DNA of 33,051 bases from JAFIHK01 sp041441455. GTDB taxonomy: Bacteria; Bacteroidota; Bacteroidia; Bacteroidales; UBA932. Positions within the stretch are counted from its first letter, which is position 1, and each line of letters begins with the position of its first letter. Below the pieces are notes generated by a model, which did no database searches, was not told where the DNA came from, and saw nothing but the letters and a program-made list of their open reading frames with translations. Both the position numbers and the translations under genes were made by a program. The stretch lies in the NCBI GenBank assembly GCA_041441455.1, contig JASDTB010000009.1, positions 1-33,051 of the forward strand, read 5' to 3'. This document shows positions 16,277 through 24,812 of this stretch, in pieces.

Positions 16277-16284
16277 CAAAGTTA
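16277..16284 (-). promoter_or_regulatory. Bacteroidota -7 element for sufB
   Basis: TAACTTTG on the minus strand fits TAnnTTTG. The predicted transcription start falls at about 16270, next to the sufB ATG at 16269, so the transcript would have almost no 5' leader. Confidence 0.5.
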
Positions 16285-16297
16285 ATGCATTTTGGAT

Positions 16298-16305
16298 TAT
16301 TTTTG
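16298..16305 (+). promoter_or_regulatory. Bacteroidota -7 element for the ThiL-like gene
   Basis: TATTTTTG fits TAnnTTTG and ends 15 bases before the ATG at 16321. It is divergent from the sufB element 13 bases away, so RNA polymerase could hardly occupy both at once. Confidence 0.45.
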
Positions 16306-16320
16306 TAAAAAATTATTACA

Positions 16321-17343
16321 ATGGAAAACCAAGACAAAAAGGAAGCAAAGAAGACGCAAGTATCAGATATTGGAAGAATTACGCTAATTGAAAATCTCCT
16401 TAACATGGTAGATTGCTCTCTCTCTGACTCTCCGTCATTTGGTGGAGAAGAGGGGTTTACTTGGATAAATTCTCATAAGCTTTTCCTCGAAGGCATTGAT
16501 TTCGACCTTACATACATGCCTTTAAAATATTTAGGATATAAAACTGTCATATTCTCTCTTGGTTCTGTTTTCGCAAAGGGTTACACTCCTGATCACATTT
16601 CTGTCAAAATTGGGCTTTCTAAAAAATACTTCAAAGAGGATATCGAAGAGATTTGGCTTGGGATGAAAGCAGCGATAGAGGAGTACAAACTTAAAGTCAA
16701 TTCTCTAGAACTTCTACCATCATTAACCGGCCTCACCATATCTATATCCGCTCAAGGAAAACAAAAAAACAGTACTATTGTTCAAAGGGAAAAGTGCTCC
16801 TCTGGCGATCTGATCTGCCTTACTGGAAACATTGGCGCGGCATATATGGGGCTTCAATTGTTAGAGAGAGAGAAGAGTGTGTTTAAGTCGACATCTGCTC
16901 AGCCTGATTTAGGAAATTACAAGTATATACTTAAAAGCTACCTAAATCCAGAGATCAATAAGTCTCTAATTGAAGAGATTAATCAAACTGGGGTTATTCC
17001 TTCAGATGGAGAATTTTTAGAACAAGGTTTAGCCTCTGCAATAAAAATGATCTGCTACAGATACGAACTTGGGGCAAAAATCTTTTTAGACAAGCTTCCT
17101 ATCGCATCTGAAACATTCAGAATGGCCGAAGAGATCAATATTGATGCAACGACGGCTGCAATCAATGGAGGAGAAGATGTTCAATTTATCTTTATTATTC
17201 CTTTATCTCAATACGAGAAAATTCAAAAAGAGCTACCTCAATTCGATGTAATTGGTCATTTGTGTTCTCCCGAAATAGGTACCGTTCTTGTAACTCCTGA
17301 TGGTCTTGAATTGGAACTAAAAGCTCAAGGTTGGAGTAAATGA
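16321..17343 (+). CDS. ThiL-family protein with degenerate active site, probable pseudoenzyme
   Basis: A 340-residue homologue of thiamine-monophosphate kinase (ThiL), which normally makes thiamine diphosphate from thiamine phosphate and ATP. The fold and Bacteroidales-type stretches are well kept: FDLTYMPLKYLGYK (61-74), CLTGNIGAAYMGLQLLEREK (166-185), AAINGGED (279-286) and the terminal LKAQGW. The catalytic motifs are not. Where ThiL has GDDAA this has GGEEGF (41-46); STD becomes NSH (50-52); the SD of the NxSD motif becomes GS (81-82); GGDTTSS becomes the unrelated LELLPSL (129-135); DISDGL becomes FLEQGL (232-237). Nearly all Mg- and nucleotide-binding aspartates are therefore gone, while the reading frame is intact and full length. 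ATG start with a promoter element close upstream. Comparison is from memory of family sequences. It may bind a ligand, regulate, or be a decaying gene. Confidence 0.8.
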   Translation: MENQDKKEAKKTQVSDIGRITLIENLLNMVDCSLSDSPSFGGEEGFTWINSHKLFLEGIDFDLTYMPLKYLGYKTVIFSLGSVFAKGYTPDHISVKIGLSKKYFKEDIEEIWLGMKAAIEEYKLKVNSLELLPSLTGLTISISAQGKQKNSTIVQREKCSSGDLICLTGNIGAAYMGLQLLEREKSVFKSTSAQPDLGNYKYILKSYLNPEINKSLIEEINQTGVIPSDGEFLEQGLASAIKMICYRYELGAKIFLDKLPIASETFRMAEEINIDATTAAINGGEDVQFIFIIPLSQYEKIQKELPQFDVIGHLCSPEIGTVLVTPDGLELELKAQGWSK

Positions 17344-20300
17344 GTAATCAATTGAATTATTCTCTAAGTATTCAATCAACTCTTTACTTACAGTTATACT
17401 GTATTTAGTTGAGAAAAACTCAACAGCAATCTGATTTTCATAATCAAGAGCCTTGATGACTACAGTTGCAGGACCTTTGTGATGTTTTAGTGCATCCACC
17501 AAGCTCTTTCTAAAGTATTTATCAATTCTTTTGATTGGTACATTTAGAGTAATCTGGCGAATAAAGTCCTCTTTTGTATTTGCTAAATGGCGAATACTTT
17601 TAATTTTCAACTCATAATCCATTGGTTTTTGAGCTTGGTCACCATTTTTATTTCCTCCAAATCCAAATTTTGGCTGAATTACACATTTCAAAAGTAATGG
17701 AAGATTTACTTGAGTGTACTTCATGAAATTTTCATAATCTTTTCCATAAAGAGTAAAACTGGTTGAGCCATTAAAATCTTCTAACGTGAAGTTTACAAAA
17801 GGCTTTCCACTACTTTTAGAATATGAAACCCTTACACTTGTAACTATACCTGCAATTATACACTCTTTCCCTTGTAAAGAAGTATCATTAACCGCCATTA
17901 CAACCATATCAGCACATTCTGCGATTGATGTATTAGTAAAATACTTAACCTCAAAACTATATTGGTCTAATGGATGTGATGAAAGATACATCCCAACAAG
18001 CTCTTTTTCTCTCTTTAATAGCTCTAGATTATCTACATCAGGAGCAGCAGGAATCTCTGGCGGTACTGGTTTTATGCTTTCGCCTGTACCAAATAGAGAG
18101 TTTCCTCCCATGATAACATCAGACTGGTATCTGTTCCCATATCTTACCAGAGCATCAATAAAAGGTTCCTCTTTAGAATTTAGCGCAAAAAACTGCTCTC
18201 TTTTTACTTCAAAACGATCAAATGCTCCAGAATAGATTAGTGATTCTATCGTTTTCTTATTTACAGAACTTAAATTTACCCTCTCAATAAAATCGAAGAT
18301 TGACACAAATCCATCAGCGCTAGTCTCTCTTGCTGCAACAATTGATTCAACTGCAGCACCACCAACACCTTTAATTCCTGCCATTCCAAATCTAATATCT
18401 CCGTTCTTATTTACAGTAAATGTATCTGAGCTCTCATTTACATCTGGTCCTAAAACAGAAATTCCCATTCTCTTGCACTCATCCATCAATTTGGTAATCT
18501 CAGTTATATCGTTAAGGTTTCGGCTTAAAGTAGCCGCCATATACTCTGCAGTATAGTTTGCTTTTAAGTAGGCTGTCTGGTAGCCAATCCATGCATAGCA
18601 GGTCGAGTGAGATTTGTTAAATGCGTATTGAGCAAACGCTTCCCAATCTTTCCAGATTTTTTCCAAGGTTTCTGCAGGATGTCCATTCTTTCCTCCTCCT
18701 TCGATGAACTTAACCTTAAGCTTGTCCATCATCTCCTTGATCTTTTTACCCATTGCCTTTCTCAAACCATCGGCTTCGCCTTTAGTAAAGCCAGCAAGTT
18801 TTTGGGACAATAACATCACCTGCTCTTGATATACGGTAATTCCGTAAGTATCTTGAAGTATCTCTGCCATTTCGGGCAGATCGTACTCAATTTGTTTAAT
18901 TCCATGTTTTCTTGCAACAAAATCAGGAATATAGTCCATTGGTCCTGGTCTATATAGGGCGTTCATTGCAATTAAATCTTCAAATCGACTTGGCTTAAGC
19001 TCTCTAAGCCACTTTCTCATACCATCCGATTCAAACTGAAACGTTCCAACTGTGTCACCTTTGCTGAAAAGCGAAAATGTTGCAGGATCATCTAATGGAA
19101 TGTGGTCTATATCTAATTCTATATTTCTAGAAAGCTTAATATTTCTGAGCGTATCCTTAATGATAGACAATGTCTTTAATCCAAGAAAGTCCATCTTAAG
19201 CATTCCTACCTCTTCAATAAATGAACCCTCATATTGCGACACCCACATATCTTCCCCAGATTCCTTATCCTTTGTGGTTGAAATTGGGATATACTCTCTT
19301 AAATCATCGCGTCCGATTAGGATTGCGCAGGCATGCACCCCTACGTTTCTTACAGTTCCTTCGAGTTTTTTTGCATACTCCAAAGTACTAGCTAATAACG
19401 GGTCGCCAGAATTTAATGCATCTTGAAATTCAGGAATTAGTTTATAACAATTTTCTAATGTAACATCTTGCGATTTACCATCTTTATCAGGGAATTTCGC
19501 AGGAACCAATTTTGCTAGCCTATCTGATTCACTCAACGGAAGTTTCTGAATTCTGGCAATATCTCTGATTGCACTCTTCGCCGCCATTGTTCCAAATGTT
19601 ATTACATGAGAAACATGGTCTTTTCCGTACTTATCTTCTACGTACTTTAAAACTTTTGCTCTTCCATCGTCATCAAAGTCGATATCGATATCGGGCATTG
19701 ATATACGGTCTGGATTCAAAAATCTCTCGAAGAGGAGATCATACTTCAACGGGTCAACATCTGTAATTCCTAGGCAGTAAGCAACTACCGATCCAGCGGC
19801 AGAGCCTCTACCTGGACCAACCGAAACACCCATTCCTCTAGCTGCGGCAATAAAGTCTTGAACAATTAAAAAGTAGTCTGGAAAGCCCATCTTTTTAACC
19901 GTCTCCAACTCAAAGTCTATCCTCTCTTTTTCTCTATTAGTTAAAACTTTGTAACGTCTCTCAGCTCCTTTATATGTAAGATGTTTAAGATAATCATCTG
20001 AACTGGCAAACTCATCTGGAATAGGGAAGTATGGCATGATTGGCTTAGAATCAATGTCATAAGTCTCGATTTTATTTGCTATTTCAACTGTATTTTCAAC
20101 TACAAATGGTACATCAGAAAAGATTTCTGCCATTTCGTCCTGAGTCTTAAGATACTCCTGTTTTGTATATCTTAAACGGTCAGGATCATCATAATCGGCA
20201 TTTGTAGTTAAGCAGATAAGTCTATCATGCGCTTCGCAATCTTCCGGAGCCACAAAGTGAACATCGTTTGTTGCAATACATTTTACTCCATGTTTGGCAG

Positions 20301-20907
20301 CGAGTTCCAAGATCTTCTTATTCACCTTTTCTTGAAGAGGGTAAACTTCAGTATCTGCTCCTGGTAAATCAGTTTTATGTCGTTGAAGCTCTAAATAATA
20401 GTCTTCCCCAAAAAGGTTTTTATACCATACGATAGTCTCTTCTGCATCGCTTATATTATCAGCAGCTATTGCCCTAGAAACCTCTCCGGCCAAGCAGGCA
20501 CTAGAACAAATCAAATCACTGCCATACTTTTCTAGCAGCTCTCGGTCAATTCTTGGTTTGTAATAATAACCTTCGATAAATGCATAAGAGGTAAGTTTGA
20601 TCAGGTTTTTATATCCCCTGATGTTTTTCGCTAATAAAATCAAGTGATAGCTACTTTGATCTTCTCTACCTCTTTTTAAAAAACGACCCTCTTTGGATAC
20701 GTAGAATTCACATCCAACAATTGGTTTTACCTCAGGATATTTCTTAGCAGTCTTTAAGAAATCTTTAACTCCGTACATATTACCATGATCGGTAATTGCC
20801 AAAGCCAGCTGTTTGTCGGACTTAGCTCTTTCAAACAGTTTTTTTATAGGAGCAGCTCCGTCCAGTATCGAATATTGAGTATGGACGTGTAAATGGACAA
20901 ATGACAT
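17317..20907 (-). CDS. dnaE: DNA polymerase III alpha subunit
   Basis: A 1196-residue replicative polymerase of the C family. The N-terminal PHP domain starts with HLHVHTQYS (5-13) and includes ITDHGNMYG. The palm is shown by GPGRGSAAGS and by PDIDIDF (405-411) with the catalytic aspartates Asp406 and Asp408; the fingers and thumb follow, with TYGITVYQEQVMLL and AFNKSHSTCYAWIGYQTAYLKANY. A helix-hairpin-helix-like region lies near GIKGVGGAAVESI and an OB fold near 990-1090. It is slightly shorter than many Bacteroidota DnaE proteins, with a brief end after the OB region. The gene starts 25 bases after gpmI and its last 27 bases overlap the convergent ThiL-like gene. Confidence 0.97.
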   Translation of the reverse strand: MSFVHLHVHTQYSILDGAAPIKKLFERAKSDKQLALAITDHGNMYGVKDFLKTAKKYPEVKPIVGCEFYVSKEGRFLKRGREDQSSYHLILLAKNIRGYKNLIKLTSYAFIEGYYYKPRIDRELLEKYGSDLICSSACLAGEVSRAIAADNISDAEETIVWYKNLFGEDYYLELQRHKTDLPGADTEVYPLQEKVNKKILELAAKHGVKCIATNDVHFVAPEDCEAHDRLICLTTNADYDDPDRLRYTKQEYLKTQDEMAEIFSDVPFVVENTVEIANKIETYDIDSKPIMPYFPIPDEFASSDDYLKHLTYKGAERRYKVLTNREKERIDFELETVKKMGFPDYFLIVQDFIAAARGMGVSVGPGRGSAAGSVVAYCLGITDVDPLKYDLLFERFLNPDRISMPDIDIDFDDDGRAKVLKYVEDKYGKDHVSHVITFGTMAAKSAIRDIARIQKLPLSESDRLAKLVPAKFPDKDGKSQDVTLENCYKLIPEFQDALNSGDPLLASTLEYAKKLEGTVRNVGVHACAILIGRDDLREYIPISTTKDKESGEDMWVSQYEGSFIEEVGMLKMDFLGLKTLSIIKDTLRNIKLSRNIELDIDHIPLDDPATFSLFSKGDTVGTFQFESDGMRKWLRELKPSRFEDLIAMNALYRPGPMDYIPDFVARKHGIKQIEYDLPEMAEILQDTYGITVYQEQVMLLSQKLAGFTKGEADGLRKAMGKKIKEMMDKLKVKFIEGGGKNGHPAETLEKIWKDWEAFAQYAFNKSHSTCYAWIGYQTAYLKANYTAEYMAATLSRNLNDITEITKLMDECKRMGISVLGPDVNESSDTFTVNKNGDIRFGMAGIKGVGGAAVESIVAARETSADGFVSIFDFIERVNLSSVNKKTIESLIYSGAFDRFEVKREQFFALNSKEEPFIDALVRYGNRYQSDVIMGGNSLFGTGESIKPVPPEIPAAPDVDNLELLKREKELVGMYLSSHPLDQYSFEVKYFTNTSIAECADMVVMAVNDTSLQGKECIIAGIVTSVRVSYSKSSGKPFVNFTLEDFNGSTSFTLYGKDYENFMKYTQVNLPLLLKCVIQPKFGFGGNKNGDQAQKPMDYELKIKSIRHLANTKEDFIRQITLNVPIKRIDKYFRKSLVDALKHHKGPATVVIKALDYENQIAVEFFSTKYSITVSKELIEYLENNSIDYSFTPTLSF

Positions 20908-20932
20908 TTTGTATGAGTTAAAGAGTTTAAAA

Positions 20933-22456
20933 TTACATGACTAATGATTTACCAGACATCTCTTCTGGCTTTTCAATACCCATTAGATTAAGAATTGTCG
21001 GAGCGATATCCGCTAGAATTCCATTTTTAACCTCTTTAATTTCTTTGTCAACAACAATAAATGGTACTGGATTTAGTGAATGAGCCGTATTAGGACTACC
21101 ATCAGAATTAACTGCATTATCAGCGTTTCCATGATCGGCTGTTATTAATATTGTGTACCCGAATTCTTGTGCAACAGGAACGATTTCAGCTACACATTCA
21201 TCAACAGTCTTAACTGCTTTTCTTATCGCTTCGTATACTCCTGTGTGACCAACCATGTCGCCATTTGCAAAGTTTAAAACTATTAGATCGTGACCTCCTT
21301 CTTTAATCTCTTTTAACAAAGACTCTTTTACCTCTAAGGCACTCATCTCTGGCTGAAGATCATATGTTGCAACTTTTGGTGAGTTTACGAGTACCCTCTT
21401 TTCATTTTCAAAGACCTGTTCTCTACCACCCGAGAAAAAGAATGTAACGTGAGCATATTTCTCAGTTTCTGCTATCCTCAATTGACTTTTTCCTGCTTTT
21501 GAAACAATCTCTCCAAGAGTATTACTTACATTGTCCTTATCAAATAGTATATGTAATCCTTTAAATTTATCATCATATGGAGTTAAACAGCAGTAATATA
21601 AATTCATTTTCTTCATGTTTTGCTCCAACATATCTTCTTGAGTTAAAACATGGGTCAATTCTCTTGCTCTATCGTTACGGAAATTAAAGAAAATCACTGC
21701 ATCATTCTCATTAAGCTTTCCAATTGGTGCCCCATTTCCATCAACAGCAACCATTGGAGCAATAAATTCATCTGTGACATCTTTTTCATAAGAAGATTTA
21801 ACTGCTGATACAGGATTAGTAAAATGTTCTCCCTCTCCATTTACAATTAGGTCATAAGCCTTTTTCACCCTATCCCATCTCTTATCCCTGTCCATTGCGT
21901 AATATCTACCGATAATTGAAGCAATTTTACCTCCATTGGACTCTAAATGGGCTTGCAAATCCTCTATAAAGCCAGCTCCACTTTTTGGATCAGTATCACG
22001 TCCATCCATAAAACAATGGATAAAAATATTTTTCACACCAAAATCATTTGCTGTCTTGACAAATGCTTTCAAATGTTCAAGAGAACTATGCACACCACCA
22101 TCAGACACAAGACCCATAAAATGTAGTGCAGCACCAGTCTTTACAGAATATTCCAAAGCCGCTTTGATTTCAGGATTCTCTAATAGCTTATTATTTCTAC
22201 ATGCTAGGTTAATCTTTACCAAATCTTGGTATACAATTCTTCCAGCTCCAATATTTAAATGGCCAACTTCAGAGTTTCCCATCTGACCATCTGGAAGACC
22301 TACGTCCTCGCCACTTGCCGATAAGAATGAATATGGATATGCCTTTTTAATCTTTTCAATGTTCGGTTCGCCCTGAGTGTAAATCACATTAGTCGAATCT
22401 TTTTTCCCTTCTCCCCAACCATCGAGGATCATTAACAGTACCTTCTTGTTCATCAT
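20933..22456 (-). CDS. gpmI: 2,3-bisphosphoglycerate-independent phosphoglycerate mutase
   Basis: A 507-residue Mn-dependent enzyme that interconverts 3- and 2-phosphoglycerate in glycolysis. The start is placed at the ATG pair at 22456/22453 because the sequence VLLMILDGWGEG begins there as in the family; the longer frame to 22567 would run through the promoter region of rnr. The catalytic serine is Ser62 in GQMGNSEVGHLNIGAGR. Other landmarks are HCFMDGRDTDP, the FNFRNDRAREL region and the metal site ILITADHGNAD plus NTAHSLNPVPFI near the C-terminus. Length is standard. dnaE follows after 25 bases. Confidence 0.96.
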   Translation of the reverse strand: MMNKKVLLMILDGWGEGKKDSTNVIYTQGEPNIEKIKKAYPYSFLSASGEDVGLPDGQMGNSEVGHLNIGAGRIVYQDLVKINLACRNNKLLENPEIKAALEYSVKTGAALHFMGLVSDGGVHSSLEHLKAFVKTANDFGVKNIFIHCFMDGRDTDPKSGAGFIEDLQAHLESNGGKIASIIGRYYAMDRDKRWDRVKKAYDLIVNGEGEHFTNPVSAVKSSYEKDVTDEFIAPMVAVDGNGAPIGKLNENDAVIFFNFRNDRARELTHVLTQEDMLEQNMKKMNLYYCCLTPYDDKFKGLHILFDKDNVSNTLGEIVSKAGKSQLRIAETEKYAHVTFFFSGGREQVFENEKRVLVNSPKVATYDLQPEMSALEVKESLLKEIKEGGHDLIVLNFANGDMVGHTGVYEAIRKAVKTVDECVAEIVPVAQEFGYTILITADHGNADNAVNSDGSPNTAHSLNPVPFIVVDKEIKEVKNGILADIAPTILNLMGIEKPEEMSGKSLVM

Positions 22457-22492
22457 AATATTATTGATTAGTGCTTGTTCGATAATTATAGT

Positions 22493-22500
22493 TAATTTTG
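22493..22500 (+). promoter_or_regulatory. Bacteroidota -7 element for rnr
   Basis: TAATTTTG fits TAnnTTTG and lies 33 bases before the ATG at 22534. It supports that start over the in-frame TTG at 22498, which would overlap the element. Confidence 0.5.
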
Positions 22501-22518
22501 TTGCAAACAGAATTCCGG

Positions 22519-22526
22519 CAAATTTA
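22519..22526 (-). promoter_or_regulatory. Candidate Bacteroidota -7 element for gpmI
   Basis: TAAATTTG on the minus strand fits TAnnTTTG and lies about 60 bases before the gpmI ATG. It faces the rnr promoter, so the two transcripts would cross at their 5' ends. No -33 element was found. Confidence 0.35.
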
Positions 22527-22533
22527 TACAAAT

Positions 22534-24567
22534 ATGCACAAAAAGAAAAACAGAGAAAGCGCTTCAAAGTTTAATAAAGCTCACTCACAATCACAAAAAT
22601 CAGTAAGAGAAGAAGTTACTGGAAAGGTAAGTATGACAAGAGAGGGATACGCTTTCATAATCAGAGATGGTTTTAGTGAAGATATCTTTGTAAGTTCAAG
22701 AAAGCTTAGAGGAGCACTTCACAACGACATCGTAAATGTTGCCGTTACAGTTAAAAAAGGGGGTACAAAACGACAAGAGGGAGAGGTTGTTGCAATAGTT
22801 AAACGTTCAGAAACACCATATATCGGAGTACTCCAAATAGCTGGGAATAACGCTTGGGTTATCACCGAAAGCAGAAATATGCCATACGATATTCGTATAG
22901 CAGATGCAGAGGATCTAAAACAATACAACGGATTGAAAGTCGCTGCAATTATTCAAGAGTGGCCAAGAAAATCAAATGAGCCAATAGGGCGAATCATTGA
23001 CATCCTAGGAAAGCCTGGTGAAAACGACACCGAAATGCACGCTATACTCACAGAATTTGGACTTCCTTATAAATTTGAAAAATACGTAGAACAAGAGGCA
23101 GAAAAAATTTCCGACCAAATAACTCAAGCAGATATAAAAAGCAGACGAGATTTTAGGGCAGTAACAACCTTTACGATAGATCCAACCGATGCAAAAGACT
23201 TTGATGACGCATTATCTATCCGAAAACTAGATAGCGGTAATTGGGAAGTAGGAGTTCATATTGCAGATGTGACTCACTATGTAAAACCAGGCTCAATCAT
23301 TGACAAAGAGGCAACCGATAGAGCAACTTCAGTTTATCTAGTAGACAGAACTGTCCCAATGCTTCCCGAGAAACTCTCAAACAGGCTATGTTCACTGAGG
23401 CCAAATGAAGAGAAACTCTGTTTTTCAGCAGTTTTTGAAATCACAGAAAAGGGCAAGGTTGTAGCTAGATGGTTTGGGAAGACGGTAATTGAGTCAGATT
23501 ATAGATTCGACTATAACGAAGCCCAACAAGTAATTGAGACAAAGGAGGGAAGACTAAAGGATGAGGTCTTAAAACTTCATCAACTTGCATCACTTTTACG
23601 TGAAGATCGATTCAAGAAAGGAGCAATAAGCTTCGAAAGACCAGAAATGAAAGTTGAAGTTGACGAGAATGGGAAGCCAATTAATGTTTATAGCAAAGTC
23701 TCAAAGGATTCAAACTGGTTGATTGAAGAATTTATGCTTCTAGCAAACAGAGAGGTGGCTGAATTTATTGCCAAAAGAGACGCTAAAAAGGCAAAAACAT
23801 TTGTATATAGAATACACGAAGAGCCTAATTTAGACAAAATCAACACGCTTCGTACATTTATCAAACATTTTGGATTTGAATTAAAATGTTCAAATGAGGC
23901 AAGAGATTTATCTAAAGGAATTAATAAACTGTTAGAAAAAGTTCGAGAGACACCATATAACGGAGCTATAGAAATAATGGCGCTTAGATCTATGGCTAGA
24001 GCAAGATATTCAACTGACAATATTGGGCATTACGGGCTTGCTTTCGACTATTATACACACTTTACCTCACCAATCCGAAGATATCCGGACATGATGGTAC
24101 ATAGACTTCTTGAACACTATCTGGATAAAGGAAAATCAGCAGACAAAGGTCTTTACGAGGATTTATGTAAGCACTCTTCTGAAAGAGAACAACTTGCAAG
24201 CGAAGCAGAAAGAGCAAGTATCAAATACAAGATGGTAGAGTATATGCAAGATAAAATTGGAAATATCTATGAAGCATCGGTTTCTGGAATTACAGAGTGG
24301 GGTATTTTTGCAGAGCTTGAGGAGACTAAAATTGAAGGATTAATATCCCTAAGAGAGATTAAAGAGGACTATTTAGTATTCAATGAAGAGAGTTATACGC
24401 TTACAGGAAAAAGAACTGGAGTTGTTTTCTTCCTAGGTAAAAAAATAAAAATCAAAGTTGAGAAATCTAACCTTGAGCAAAAACAATTGGATTTTTCTTT
24501 AATTTGGGAAGATGAAGTTCCTTTGAAAAAGGATAGAGCCGGTAGGAAAAGAAATATAAAAAGATAA
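22534..24567 (+). CDS. rnr: Ribonuclease R
   Basis: A 677-residue processive 3'-5' exoribonuclease able to degrade structured RNA. From the ATG at 22534 the order is a basic N-terminus, cold-shock-like RNA-binding domain (GKVSMTREGYAFI at 30-42, DIFVSS at 50-55), the RNB catalytic domain with DPTDAKDFDDAL (216-227) that holds the metal-binding aspartates, the IRRYPDMMVHRLLEHYL segment, an S1 domain from about 585 (GNIYEASVSGITEWGIFAEL), and a short lysine/arginine-rich tail. The size and domain order favour RNase R over RNase II. It is a single-gene unit, convergent with tnaA across a gap that holds a hairpin terminator. Confidence 0.95.
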   Translation: MHKKKNRESASKFNKAHSQSQKSVREEVTGKVSMTREGYAFIIRDGFSEDIFVSSRKLRGALHNDIVNVAVTVKKGGTKRQEGEVVAIVKRSETPYIGVLQIAGNNAWVITESRNMPYDIRIADAEDLKQYNGLKVAAIIQEWPRKSNEPIGRIIDILGKPGENDTEMHAILTEFGLPYKFEKYVEQEAEKISDQITQADIKSRRDFRAVTTFTIDPTDAKDFDDALSIRKLDSGNWEVGVHIADVTHYVKPGSIIDKEATDRATSVYLVDRTVPMLPEKLSNRLCSLRPNEEKLCFSAVFEITEKGKVVARWFGKTVIESDYRFDYNEAQQVIETKEGRLKDEVLKLHQLASLLREDRFKKGAISFERPEMKVEVDENGKPINVYSKVSKDSNWLIEEFMLLANREVAEFIAKRDAKKAKTFVYRIHEEPNLDKINTLRTFIKHFGFELKCSNEARDLSKGINKLLEKVRETPYNGAIEIMALRSMARARYSTDNIGHYGLAFDYYTHFTSPIRRYPDMMVHRLLEHYLDKGKSADKGLYEDLCKHSSEREQLASEAERASIKYKMVEYMQDKIGNIYEASVSGITEWGIFAELEETKIEGLISLREIKEDYLVFNEESYTLTGKRTGVVFFLGKKIKIKVEKSNLEQKQLDFSLIWEDEVPLKKDRAGRKRNIKR

Positions 24568-24812
24568 CCCTTTAACTAAAAATCTCAGAACCCCCCTTCT
24601 TCGATTTCGACTTTTTAAAATCATGACCTCCTACCGACCATACCCACAACTAATAACCTTTTCGATGCAAAATTAAGTATATTTTCTGCACATAAACTGG
24701 TTTTACATAGAAATAAGGCACTCACAACCATGTTGTAAGTGCCTTATTTTCTTTTGTTTATAAAATAATTTTCTATACAGAGCTAGACAACGCTCTAAAT
24801 AAGCAACTTATC
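24568..24812. other. Gap between rnr and tnaA
   Basis: This 245-base gap between convergent genes contains the hairpin terminator at 24711-24754 and little else that I can name. A lone TAnnTTTG match lies on the minus strand at 24668-24675, pointing at the 3' end of rnr, without a -33 element. A weak AGAGC/GCTCT pairing lies near 24779-24797. No reading frame of note was seen. Confidence 0.4.
24711..24754. terminator. Bidirectional hairpin terminator between rnr and tnaA
   Basis: A 12-bp outer stem (24711-24722 with 24738-24749), one C-A mismatch, then a 5-bp inner stem (24724-24728 with 24732-24736) around a CAT loop. The plus side continues in a T-rich run, making it a good terminator for rnr; the minus side is less T-rich but could still serve tnaA. 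Confidence 0.75.

Noticed and set aside
16270..16320. A TPP riboswitch before the ThiL-like gene
   Set aside because: The whole intergenic gap is 51 bases and the predicted leader about 8 bases, too short for a THI element.
17786..18235. A 149-codon rightward frame opposite dnaE
   Set aside because: Shadow of dnaE with no recognisable domain or promoter.
22457..22567. 37-residue N-terminal extension of phosphoglycerate mutase
   Set aside because: It overlaps the start of rnr and both promoter elements, and the enzyme family begins at the VLLMILDGWG stretch.
24668..24675. Promoter of a small RNA antisense to the 3' end of rnr
   Set aside because: Only an isolated TAATTTTG match on the minus strand, with no -33 element or conserved-looking product; such octamers are expected by chance in AT-rich DNA.
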